Notes under the pieces: generated by a model
Databases searched by the model: none
What the model saw: the letters and a program-made list of their open reading frames with translations, nothing else
Told to the model about the DNA's origin: nothing
Shown here: positions 51,143-59,215 of the stretch, one piece after another
Layout of the letters: each line of letters starts with the position of its first letter
Numbering within the stretch: position 1 is the stretch's first letter
NCBI GenBank assembly: GCA_900542495.1
Contig: UQNW01000005.1
Coordinates: forward strand, 62,001-126,000
Reading direction: 5' to 3'
Source: an uncultured Roseburia sp.
GTDB taxonomy: Bacteria > Bacillota > Clostridia > Lachnospirales > Lachnospiraceae
Length of the DNA: 64,000 bases
Program-made: the position numbers and the translations under genes

Positions 51143-52402
51143 TTAGTTATTGAAAAATTCCTCGATATCCTTATAGCCTTCCGCTGTAAGTTTTTCCTTC
51201 TGGAACTTTTTGTTCTTGTTCATGCGGACAACTAATACCTGTTTTCCTGCCTGGCGCTCCTCCTGCGCTTTTGCAATCACATTAACAAGCTTGTCTGCCG
51301 GATACCCCTTCTCGATGAGATATGCAACTTTCGGACGCTGCATCGGAACTGTAAATCCGCTCTCCATCAATAAGAGTACAATACGTTCAAAACCGATGGA
51401 AAATCCACATGCCGGTACATCCTGTCCTGTGAACTTGCCAACCATCTTATCGTAACGTCCGCCGCCTCCGCAGGCTGCGCCAAGCTCCGGCATTGCGATC
51501 TCAAAAATTGTTCCGGTATAATAACTCATTCCGCGAACCAGTGTCGGATCAAATACCAGTTTGAAATCTGCCTGCTTTGCAGCATTCACGCTATTAATGA
51601 TCTCTAATAAGTTTTTCTCAACATCTTCCTCTGAAAATCCCTGCAGAGTCTTTGCAATGTAACGGATTCCTTCCACTCCGTTTCCTGCTGTTTCCACGCC
51701 TTTGAAAAGTCCAAGATATTTCTCTATGGATTCTTTTGCATAACCCTCTTTTTCAAGTTCTTCTGCGACACCCTCAAGACCAATCTTGTCCATTTTATCA
51801 AGGATGATAAATACGGTATCATAATCTTCCTCTGCAAAACCGCTGAAAGCTGCCATTGCTTTTAAGATGCGTCTCTCATTGATACGGATCTCAAAATTTT
51901 TGAATCCAAGTTTTCCAATTGTTGTAGTAGTTGCAAGGATCAGTTCGATCTCTGCAAGGTTACTTGGCTCTCCGATAATATCAATGTCACACTGCATGAA
52001 CTGACGGTAGCGTCCGCGCTGTGGTCTGTCTGCACGCCATACATTTCCCATCTGCAATGCTTTGAACGGAGAAGGCAGATCATTGGCATTGTTGGAATAA
52101 TAACGAACCAATGGAACAGTAAGATCATAACGCATACCAAAATCCACTAAATCAGTCTCATCCTTTGCCTCTGCGATTTTTAACTTCTCGCCGCGCTTCA
52201 TTACTTTAAAGATCAGCTTCTCATTCTCTCCACCCTGTTTGCTGCTTAAGTTTGCAATATTCTCCATGCAAGGTGTCTCGATCTGTGTAAATCCGAAATT
52301 TCTATAGGTTTCTTTGATCACCTGCTGCACATAATCACGGATCTGCATTTCCTCTGGTAAAATATCTTTCATGCCGTTTACCGGCTTTTTGCTTAATGCC
52401 AT
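51143..52402 (-). CDS. hisS: Histidyl-tRNA synthetase
   Basis: A 419-residue class II synthetase: KKPVNGMKDILPEEMQIRDYV start, motif 1 region GFTQIETPCMENI, motif 2 NVWRADRPQRGRYRQFMQCDIDIIG, histidine motifs LVRGMSYYTGTIFEI and AACGGGGRYDKMVG, and a C-terminal anticodon domain (about 330-419). GGAGG precedes the ATG. First of a hisS-aspS operon. Confidence 0.95.
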   Translation of the reverse strand: MALSKKPVNGMKDILPEEMQIRDYVQQVIKETYRNFGFTQIETPCMENIANLSSKQGGENEKLIFKVMKRGEKLKIAEAKDETDLVDFGMRYDLTVPLVRYYSNNANDLPSPFKALQMGNVWRADRPQRGRYRQFMQCDIDIIGEPSNLAEIELILATTTTIGKLGFKNFEIRINERRILKAMAAFSGFAEEDYDTVFIILDKMDKIGLEGVAEELEKEGYAKESIEKYLGLFKGVETAGNGVEGIRYIAKTLQGFSEEDVEKNLLEIINSVNAAKQADFKLVFDPTLVRGMSYYTGTIFEIAMPELGAACGGGGRYDKMVGKFTGQDVPACGFSIGFERIVLLLMESGFTVPMQRPKVAYLIEKGYPADKLVNVIAKAQEERQAGKQVLVVRMNKNKKFQKEKLTAEGYKDIEEFFNN

Positions 52403-52468
52403 GCGAATTCCTCCATTTTTATCTATCTTAGACCGCCAATATTTTACTGACGTTAGTTATCCTTGTCT

Positions 52469-52497
52469 ATTATACGGTTTGATATAACTCATGTCAA
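52469..52497 (-). promoter_or_regulatory. Promoter of hisS-aspS
   Basis: A perfect consensus on the minus strand: TTGACA, 17-base spacer, TATAAT, about 70 bases upstream of the hisS ATG. Confidence 0.85.
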
Positions 52498-52526
52498 AGT
52501 ATTTTGTATAAATCAGTACGCTTCCG

Positions 52527-52630
52527 GAACAAAGAGTTGCTTCGCAACTCTTTGTTCGCTGATGCGCGCAAGCTTTAGCTTGCATAATTCTTCTGCGCAT
52601 CAGTCGCATCCTCTCGGAGCGTTTTTATTA
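52527..52630. repeat. Structured repeat family C, long copy
   Basis: Hairpin 1 is a perfect 14-base stem (GAACAAAGAGTTGC, loop TTC, GCAACTCTTTGTTC; 52527-52557). Hairpin 2 is CTGATGCGC...GCGCATCAG (52559-52603), enclosing GCAAGC-TTTA-GCTTGC. The right part (52581-52630) recurs at 17417-17466. It lies between hisS and the lipoprotein gene. Confidence 0.6.
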
Positions 52631-52688
52631 CATAGGAAGTAATTTCCTATGTAATAAAAAAGAGCGGTACGCTGTGGTATCGCTCTTT
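52628..52688 (-). terminator. Terminator pair downstream of the lipoprotein gene
   Basis: On the minus strand AAAGAGCG...CGCTCTTTTTTATT forms a terminator (52657-52688), followed by a second stem TTACATAGGAA/TTCCTATGTAA (52628-52654). Confidence 0.75.
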
Positions 52689-52713
52689 CATCAGTCTTTT
52701 CGGTTTTATATGC

Positions 52714-53103
52714 TTACTGCTTTTCAACAGAAATGACAGTTCCCTCGAATGGATCAACCTCTGATATTTCTCCTGTATAAGTAACCTTGACAGTATCTCC
52801 GTCAGCTACATTTTCGAGTCCTTCCGGTGCTGTCTCAAAGCTGAATGCATATGCTGCACCAGACTCATCTGTGATAACAAACATGAAATCTTTGATCTCA
52901 TCAATTGTTCCTGTGATCGTCTGCTCCTCTCCCTGATCTGCTGTGTTCTGTACACCTTCTGTCTGCTCTGTACTCTCTGCTGCCTGTGATTCAGAAACCG
53001 CCGGTGAAGAAGTCTCTCCTGCATTATCCGTCTTAGCACCACATCCTGCTGCAAGTGATAATGTTAATAAACCTGTCAATAATAACGCATATCTTTTTTT
53101 CAT
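52714..53103 (-). CDS. Small lipoprotein of unknown function
   Basis: 129 residues from ATG 53103, chosen because AAGGAGATATC lies upstream (the longer frame adds a charged, non-signal-like segment). The signal MKKRYALLLTGLLTLSLAAGC gives a lipobox cysteine at residue 21. A Ser/Thr/Glu/Gln-rich linker (to about 60) and a small beta-rich domain (TITGTIDEIKDFMFVITDESGAAYAFSFE...VKVTYTGEI) follow, resembling an OB-like fold. Extracytoplasmic; role unknown. Monocistronic. Confidence 0.75.
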   Translation of the reverse strand: MKKRYALLLTGLLTLSLAAGCGAKTDNAGETSSPAVSESQAAESTEQTEGVQNTADQGEEQTITGTIDEIKDFMFVITDESGAAYAFSFETAPEGLENVADGDTVKVTYTGEISEVDPFEGTVISVEKQ

Positions 53104-53265
53104 AATAATTGATATCTCCTTTTCTTCTCTGCTGGCTCTTCTTTTGTTGTCTGCCAGATTTTTCTTTTGAACAGGTATCACTATAACACATAATTTTAAA
53201 GCATTCTTTAAGATTTATGGAAGAATATCTTTTTCATTTTTTAATTTATCATAAATACCGTTGCA

Positions 53266-53376
53266 CTTCTGCTGCATTTAAGGTTTTTACGTTGCATCCG
53301 AAGTCCAAAGGACTTCTCATAATATCGAATAACTTCATTTCAGTAAATAATGTATCTTCCACACTGGAACATGGTA
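53266..53376 (-). other. Short open frame downstream of pglZ, possible remnant
   Basis: Starting with GTG at about 53352 or running in from upstream, the frame encodes MEDTLFTEMKLFDIMRSPLD then FGCNVKTLNAAEVQRYL and a stop. The composition is protein-like but no ribosome site is clear. It occupies the place where brxL would be expected in a BREX locus, but I cannot match it to BrxL. The rest of the 53104-53388 gap shows nothing. Confidence 0.25.
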
Positions 53377-53388
53377 CAATTTGAAATC

Positions 53389-55875
53389 TTATAAATCAAA
53401 CCCAAAGTTATCCGAAAAAGCCAAGTCCATGATCACCTCATGCCGGAACACTTCTGCATCATTGCTCTCATCATAGGCAACCAGATAATACTTTCTGTCC
53501 TTGTCATATTTCTTATTCTTAAATGTGAAACGCATACGAAATATTCGCTTCTGCACATCTTCTTCACGCTTGTCTGCAATATAGATATTCTCATTGGAAA
53601 TCTTCTCATTGTTATCCGAGATAAAATACAGCTTGTAATCTGCTTTCTTTACCACATCGCTGACCGGATCAGACTGGATGAAATCGAGGCTTGTGATAAG
53701 ATTCGTGATCTTCTGAACTAAGCTCACTAGCATGATCTGTGCAGGTCTTGTCTCTACCGCACCCTTGTCCATCTTAATATCGAGTACCGGAATGAGCATT
53801 TCCTGTGGTGATGAACCACCATGCACATAGTTTAATCCTGCTCCACCCGGAACAGCGAAAACATTGGTGCTGCAGGAGTAAGAAATAATCTTATCATCCT
53901 CACTGCCAAGCATATATCCCAGACCGATATTGCAGACACCCTGCTCATTGATTGGCTCTTTGGATACGATATATCTTCTTTTCACAAGACGGTTTGCATC
54001 ACTCATGCCGCCAATCTTATCACTGGCTGTTACTTTATCCCTCTTGTAGATAAAACCATGGTCTGCTGTCACGATAAAACGGTATGTATTTGCACTGGTT
54101 GAAATCTTCTGAATCAGCTTTGCAATCTCATCTACTGCTTTCTCACAGGCATTAAAAACTTCATCTTCCTCATGTTCTCCGGTATTATCAATCTGATCAT
54201 GGTACACATAGATAACAGACTGTGCGGTGAACACATCACGAAGCTCCATACCTTTTAAGTTCTTTATATCATCAAACTGTACACATTTGCTCTCCGGCTC
54301 ATAAGACTGCAATACTGCTTGTCTGGCAGCAAGGTCAATCGCATACTTTCCATCTACTACCTCTCTGAAATCGTCTGTCAGCTCCAGTGTCTTGTGTGGC
54401 AACAATGCTTCCATGCCAAGCCTTGTGTATGAAGGTAATACACTGAGCATAGGCTGTAAGATAGCACTGCACTTCGGATTGTCCATCATTCTTTCATAGA
54501 GCTGTCTGCCGACCTCATATCGCATCGCATCAGATATGATGACAACCGTTCTCACATTGGTACTCCGTACAAATTTGCTGAAGAAATTACGCTGCAACGG
54601 TATCCGTTTCATAGCATCTTCCTCTAGCAGTCCCTCATTCCACTTTGGAAGCAGTTTTCCGAGGTATTCATTTGTATAAATATTCTCTACAAGGTCACGA
54701 AGTTCCTCAAACTCTGAGGTATTTTCCAATTTATCATAATTCAGATAGAACACTCTGTAATGGTTGTCTATCAGGCAATCACTTGACACATACGCATCAA
54801 TAATCTTCTGAAAACCATTCGGTGCTTCATATCTTGCGTTATTTACAATCCAGTATGCACTATCCAACATTTCATAGATAAAGGCAAACTTACTGCCAAA
54901 GTGCATTTTCGCACGAATACCGCACAAATCATAGATACTGTGTCCATCCAGTTTTGCCAGACAGTCCTCTGCCCGAAGCCTGCCGACAATCCAGCGTATC
55001 AGAAGTACATCCACGCAGGCAAAAGAATCACAGTCTACCAGAGTTTCTACTTCATATTTGCCAAGTTCTTCCGATGCATTCAGACGATCTGCAACATATT
55101 GTGACAGCTCATCATATTTCTCACGATACAAAATATTGTTCATCAGGTTGTCCAGAAATGCGATAATATTACCGGATTTATAAGAAATAAACTTCTTCCA
55201 GCTCTTTGGCATTTCTGCATCAATATAGCGGTCTGCATAGGTTACAAACATGGTAATGACCAGTTTTTCCAAGTTCGGAGCGTCAATAGAAAAGCCAAAT
55301 TGCTGCTCGCATAACTTCCAAAAATCGCCCTCTATATCATACTTGGCAAATTCTGCCAGATATTTGTTGTCTGTCAGGCTGTCCTCCGTGACCAGCACAC
55401 GGATCACTTCATCAAAAGAATTGGTTCTCGTTCTGCACACAGCACTCATGATGTCTGTCAAAATGTTTTCCTCATTAAAATTCTCTATCTCAAGGTCATA
55501 GAAACGCTTCAAACGGTCTTTGTGACCAAAGAACTTGATATGCTTTTCAATCACCGGCTTATATTTCTCGTCAATGCCCAAATCTACCGATAAAAGTGAT
55601 GCCCTGTCCGCATAAAAACGCTTGGAATAAAGCATGGTGTCCTCCAGATGATTTTCTGTAACCGGAGGTTTCGGAAACGGAGCATATATCAGGTAATTGG
55701 TTGTGGTATCCTCTTTTTCAAGGAAGTATTTTGTATAAAACTGGTTATCTTTCGTCAGCTTGTAGACCTTGGCATTTTCCAGTTCCATGCTGTCAATATC
55801 ATTTATTTTTTTATCTTCATCACCTAAGACAGCCTGAATGTCAGCTTTGGTAGTAATTATTCGTGGATTACCCAT
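53389..55875 (-). CDS. pglZ: PglZ domain protein (BREX type 1-like) with atypical N-terminus
   Basis: An 828-residue alkaline-phosphatase-superfamily protein. The long N-terminal part matches BREX-1 PglZ (NQFYTKYFLEKED...YLIYAPFPKPP at residues 44-71; ADRASLLSVDLG; SYKSGNIIAFLDNLMNN at 231-247). The phosphatase-like core carries SDAMRYEVG (448-456), PSYTRLGMEALLP, TADHGFIYKR (DHG 605-607) and HGGSSPQEMLIPVLD, so metal-binding residues are retained. The first roughly 30 residues lack the usual RIVFWYD strand and the gene overlaps the upstream gene by 19 bases, suggesting 5' rearrangement. No BrxA, BrxB, BrxC, PglX or BrxL is present nearby. Confidence 0.85.
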   Translation of the reverse strand: MGNPRIITTKADIQAVLGDEDKKINDIDSMELENAKVYKLTKDNQFYTKYFLEKEDTTTNYLIYAPFPKPPVTENHLEDTMLYSKRFYADRASLLSVDLGIDEKYKPVIEKHIKFFGHKDRLKRFYDLEIENFNEENILTDIMSAVCRTRTNSFDEVIRVLVTEDSLTDNKYLAEFAKYDIEGDFWKLCEQQFGFSIDAPNLEKLVITMFVTYADRYIDAEMPKSWKKFISYKSGNIIAFLDNLMNNILYREKYDELSQYVADRLNASEELGKYEVETLVDCDSFACVDVLLIRWIVGRLRAEDCLAKLDGHSIYDLCGIRAKMHFGSKFAFIYEMLDSAYWIVNNARYEAPNGFQKIIDAYVSSDCLIDNHYRVFYLNYDKLENTSEFEELRDLVENIYTNEYLGKLLPKWNEGLLEEDAMKRIPLQRNFFSKFVRSTNVRTVVIISDAMRYEVGRQLYERMMDNPKCSAILQPMLSVLPSYTRLGMEALLPHKTLELTDDFREVVDGKYAIDLAARQAVLQSYEPESKCVQFDDIKNLKGMELRDVFTAQSVIYVYHDQIDNTGEHEEDEVFNACEKAVDEIAKLIQKISTSANTYRFIVTADHGFIYKRDKVTASDKIGGMSDANRLVKRRYIVSKEPINEQGVCNIGLGYMLGSEDDKIISYSCSTNVFAVPGGAGLNYVHGGSSPQEMLIPVLDIKMDKGAVETRPAQIMLVSLVQKITNLITSLDFIQSDPVSDVVKKADYKLYFISDNNEKISNENIYIADKREEDVQKRIFRMRFTFKNKKYDKDRKYYLVAYDESNDAEVFRHEVIMDLAFSDNFGFDL

Positions 55876-57278
55876 TTACCTTTCTTAGAAGAACCGCTAT
55901 GCTCCACGATACCATCTTTCTTTAATTTATTGACATGATACCGAACCCCACCAACAGAAAGTCCTAGTTGTTGAGCAATCAGCTTTACCGTAATAGCTGG
56001 CTGTTCTCTCATGAGCCTAAGTATCCTCTCAACAGTTTCTGTGCTAGTTTTAATGTTAGTTTCTATGTCAGTGCTGGTTTCCCTGTTAGTTTCTGTGTCA
56101 GTATCTCTTTTCCGATACATATTTACTCTGAAATCACCATCAAAGTCAATCAGCTCCGGCTTCGGTAATCCATACTCCTCACAGGTTTCAAATAACCTCG
56201 GTATTCCGGTTCCCCATTTTTCAATAATTTTCATGTATGCAAAAGCTCTTGCGATTGCAGGATTTCTCGGTCTTGAGTAGCCTTCCATCATTTTTGCAAT
56301 CGTAACATTATTCAGAAGCATTCCCGGAGAAGTAATCTCTAATCTATCATCAAACAAAGCCACTTGTATATTTCCCGGCTCAAGGTAGCTACGATGTGCC
56401 ACGGCATTTGCAATCAGCTCACGAATACTGTCCGTAGGTAGTTCATACACATCCTGTCTGTACATTCCCTTTATCGTCATACCCATGTTGATTTTTTCAA
56501 GGACATACTGATATGCTGCTTCCATTTGTTCCTGAATGGAGCCTTCAAATTCCCTACGGTCTACAAAATGTGCTCGATTGGTTCCCTTGAATACGCCACA
56601 CTGAATAACAGGCTGTCCCCACATTCGTCCGGTCAAAAGTGCATACGCATTGGTCGGATAAACTTCTCCGCCTTCCTCTTTCAGAACACCCCATGAAATC
56701 AGTACATTCTTTGTAACATCCTTAATCTTTGCCTTTTCGCTGTCCTGCCATGTATTTCTTATGGCAGTTTCCTTCATGCTCTTACAAAGCTCCTCAATTT
56801 CACTATCCGTTAGTTTCATATTCTGGCATATTTCGCTGTCATAATAGCGGTTCTTGCCTTCCAGCATCAACTCTCTTAGCATATAATCTTCTACATGTCT
56901 GGTTGTGCCTGCTACACGCACATAAGTACCCTCAAACATCCCCTGTGATTTGATATAATACGGACGCTCTGCACCCGGAAATACCTCAACCACAATCACA
57001 GTCTTATCCTTAACCGTCTGCATTGCTACGTCCGGTCTGATTGCAGGCTCACAGGAATCAGAGATTGCATTGGTAATGGCATCCATCGTCTTATAGATGT
57101 TATCTACATCCATTCCCATAATTTCCAAGGTCTTATCGTCTATTCCGAAAACAATCCTACCACCTCTGCCATTGGCAAAAGCTACCACTGTTTTCATATA
57201 TTTTTCGCTTTTTTCTGGTACAGCCACTTTGTACTCTACATTTTTTGATTCGCCGGAAAACAGCGTATCTTCTGCCAT
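55857..57278 (-). CDS. AlbA_2/Schlafen-like, HATPase and winged-helix protein
   Basis: A 473-residue putative nucleic-acid-binding regulator. AlbA_2 domain residues 8-125 (GESKNVEYKVAVPEKSEKYMKTVVAFANGRGGRIVFGIDD); HATPase_c_4-type ATP-binding segment near 270-370 (DSIRELIANAVAHRSYLEPGNIQVALFDDRLEITSPG, GTGIPRLFE). A Thr/Glu/Asn-rich linker of repeated ETST/ETN units spans about 385-410, and a C-terminal winged helix covers 412-473 (RLMREQPAITVKLIAQQLGLSVGGVRYHVNKL). GGAGG precedes the ATG. Such proteins occur as accessory genes in BREX and other defence loci. It overlaps pglZ by 19 bases. Confidence 0.85.
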   Translation of the reverse strand: MAEDTLFSGESKNVEYKVAVPEKSEKYMKTVVAFANGRGGRIVFGIDDKTLEIMGMDVDNIYKTMDAITNAISDSCEPAIRPDVAMQTVKDKTVIVVEVFPGAERPYYIKSQGMFEGTYVRVAGTTRHVEDYMLRELMLEGKNRYYDSEICQNMKLTDSEIEELCKSMKETAIRNTWQDSEKAKIKDVTKNVLISWGVLKEEGGEVYPTNAYALLTGRMWGQPVIQCGVFKGTNRAHFVDRREFEGSIQEQMEAAYQYVLEKINMGMTIKGMYRQDVYELPTDSIRELIANAVAHRSYLEPGNIQVALFDDRLEITSPGMLLNNVTIAKMMEGYSRPRNPAIARAFAYMKIIEKWGTGIPRLFETCEEYGLPKPELIDFDGDFRVNMYRKRDTDTETNRETSTDIETNIKTSTETVERILRLMREQPAITVKLIAQQLGLSVGGVRYHVNKLKKDGIVEHSGSSKKGKWVIHE

Positions 57279-57302
57279 ATTGCTACCTCCTGCTTTTGGG
57301 TT

Positions 57303-58265
57303 CTACGGTAAAATCCTATACGGTGCAAAACTGTTATTCATAACAGCCGTCCATTTATTTACTGTTCTTTGAATTTCATCGTTATAACCATCTATCATTT
57401 TCAATATTATTATTCGGTACATCAGACCAAATTTATGTAAATATAAGCCTGCCTGCTCACCTTGCACGGCATTTTTTTGTTTACTTATATGGTCAATTTT
57501 GTTTCTAAGGTTTGTCCCTTTCCTTGCAATCTTTGTTTTTGACTCTCCAGCAAAAATGTCTTTACCATATTGTTTCATAATTGCATACAGTTTATCAAAC
57601 AGGAAAACTTTTTTGTTTGGAACCGTTTTTTTCATCGGTGCACCACATTTACTACAAGTATTTTTGTAAGTTATGTATGGCTGTGCCTTTAAGGTGATTT
57701 CTCCATTACTTGCCAGTTCATTTACTAAAGATTCAAACACCTCTAAAATCAAAGACATCCTTACATCAACAGTTAAATCATTTACAAAAAGTGCATTCAA
57801 AAAGGCTTGGTGTCTAAGAAATGCTTTCTTGATGACTTTCTGCGATTTCAAAAACAATTTCTTATATGTTTGATCATCAAAATCCATTGGAAGCATAACA
57901 TATTGCTTATTGCTGTGTGTGTAATTGAGGAATACTTTTCTGTATTTTTCTATACACTCCGCACCATCTACTTTGAAGGATGTAAGCATGAAAAAGATTC
58001 CTTCATACAAATTCTCAAATCTTAAAATCTCCATAAGGAGACTATACACACTGTCCAACGAAACATTGCCATCAGCTATAATTTTAACAGTTTTTCTATT
58101 AACAATTTGTTCTATCTCAATTTTGTATTTCGTTCCAGCTCGCCTTATTTGAATTTCATTTGTTCTATTACATCCTAATAATTTTGCAACTTGAGAAGGA
58201 TCATCACCTGTATATTCTCCCACAGCTATACACTCTTTACATACCTGATCATCAAAATTATCCAT
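57303..58265 (-). CDS. HEPN-motif protein with CxxC pairs, putative defence RNase
   Basis: A 320-residue protein of no named family. Visible are an N-terminal CxxC pair (Cys9, Cys12), a beta-rich region to about 130, helices, a second CxxC (Cys204, Cys207), and a C-terminal helical domain with the HEPN nuclease motif Rx4H, R254-N-K-I-D-H259 (in TNLRNKIDHIS). The arrangement recalls ApeA-like HEPN proteins that cut RNA on phage infection, but the N-terminus is not recognised. AGGAAGG precedes the ATG. It is first in a three-gene cassette, 24 bases before the AlbA_2 gene. Confidence 0.7.
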   Translation of the reverse strand: MDNFDDQVCKECIAVGEYTGDDPSQVAKLLGCNRTNEIQIRRAGTKYKIEIEQIVNRKTVKIIADGNVSLDSVYSLLMEILRFENLYEGIFFMLTSFKVDGAECIEKYRKVFLNYTHSNKQYVMLPMDFDDQTYKKLFLKSQKVIKKAFLRHQAFLNALFVNDLTVDVRMSLILEVFESLVNELASNGEITLKAQPYITYKNTCSKCGAPMKKTVPNKKVFLFDKLYAIMKQYGKDIFAGESKTKIARKGTNLRNKIDHISKQKNAVQGEQAGLYLHKFGLMYRIIILKMIDGYNDEIQRTVNKWTAVMNNSFAPYRILP

Positions 58266-58321
58266 TATGCCGCCTTCCTGTTATAAGTATCTATTTCTCC
58301 TTTGCCATAATATTCTTAGTA

Positions 58322-58367
58322 GGCGTTTGCGAAACGCCAAACACCGCATAAATACGGTGTTTTTTTG
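58322..58367. terminator. Hairpins at the left border of the transposase relic
   Basis: GGCGTTTGC-GAAACGCC (58322-58338) and AACACCG-CATAAATA-CGGTGTT followed by TTTTTTT (58340-58367). The second is a good plus-strand terminator and could shield the insertion sequence from readthrough. The rest of 58266-58458 is AT-rich leader. Confidence 0.5.
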
Positions 58368-58458
58368 TTGTTAAAACAAAATATCTCCTCAAGGTTTATG
58401 GTAAAATAGAGTTGTCTAGAAACTATTAACCAATCCACCTTAAAGGAGATCTACTCAT

Positions 58459-58701
58459 ATGATAACACATAAGCAACTCACTTTGGCAGAAGTTTTTGAA
58501 AATTGCCAAAATAAATTCGACAACGACAAATACCACACTTACAAAATTCGTGTAAATGTCGAAAAATCAATCAACCATTTCAAGGATAGTTTCTGTATTG
58601 AGAACTTGTTTCGCAATTACCTAATTATTTGTTATCATTCAGAGCCAAGCAGATTTCCAATCAAAAGCGTGAATCATGCTTGCCTTGACGTTACACACTA
58701 A
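58459..58701 (+). pseudogene. Transposase relic (N- and C-terminal pieces joined)
   Basis: An 80-residue frame starting MITHKQLTLAEVFENCQNKF after an AAAGGAG site, like the N-terminus of IS1182-type transposases common in Lachnospiraceae. It then jumps to YKIRVNVEKSINHFKDSFCIE, like the C-terminal part of the same family, so a large internal deletion is likely. The rest is unrelated. It contains TTTCGCAATTACCTAATTA (58613-58631), close to the right end of palindromic repeats of family A. Family assignment is from memory of motifs. Confidence 0.55.
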
Positions 58702-59060
58702 TCCCGGTCAGTATATTTTGTATCTTCTATACCTTTTTCACGGAGCGTATCAACCATGAAATCTAAGAATCTTCTCCATATTCTGCGGAACCAGTTTACA
58801 GAGCCGTACTTCTCTACAAGTCTTGGACTGATACGATAATATACTCTCACAAACATCCGTCCCCACAAATGCTGCCTTAATACATTATCCCTAAATCTGC
58901 GAAGTGTCCATACCCCCGGGCAATCATAGCTGCCATATACACAGGTTGCAATGTAACAGCCGTTCTTTTTGCCACTGTTGCGGCTTTCTTCATATTTATT
59001 CGCAGTGTCAAATGCGATTAAATCGTCTATAAATTCCCCATCATCTTCATATAACCCCAT
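58698..59060 (-). CDS. CFI-box-CTERM domain protein
   Basis: A 120-residue protein. After an acidic N-terminus (1-32), the conserved part CYIATCVYGSYDCPGVWTLRRFRDNVLRQHLWGRMFVRVYYRISPRLVEKYGSVNWFRRIWRRFLDFMV matches the CFI-box C-terminal domain found in many Clostridia, with conserved cysteines and a basic amphipathic tail. Function unknown; the domain is often fused to varied N-termini. AAGGAAC precedes the ATG. Its end overlaps the convergent transposase relic by a few bases. Confidence 0.78.
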   Translation of the reverse strand: MGLYEDDGEFIDDLIAFDTANKYEESRNSGKKNGCYIATCVYGSYDCPGVWTLRRFRDNVLRQHLWGRMFVRVYYRISPRLVEKYGSVNWFRRIWRRFLDFMVDTLREKGIEDTKYTDRD

Positions 59061-59215
59061 ACTTGTGTTCCTTATTTGTTATAAAAATCATGCAACGCAT
59101 CTACTATACGCCTCTTTATATTCAATATAACAGATAACACCATTTATGAAAAGTTATACCAGCACCGAAAGCTCTTCCTACAATCATGCACAGTAAATCA
59201 TCAAGATAGCATCTT

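Noticed and set aside
53389..58265. Calling this a complete BREX type 1 system
   Set aside because: Only PglZ and an accessory AlbA_2-type protein are present; the ATPase, methyltransferase, BrxA/BrxB and BrxL are absent in the flanking sequence.
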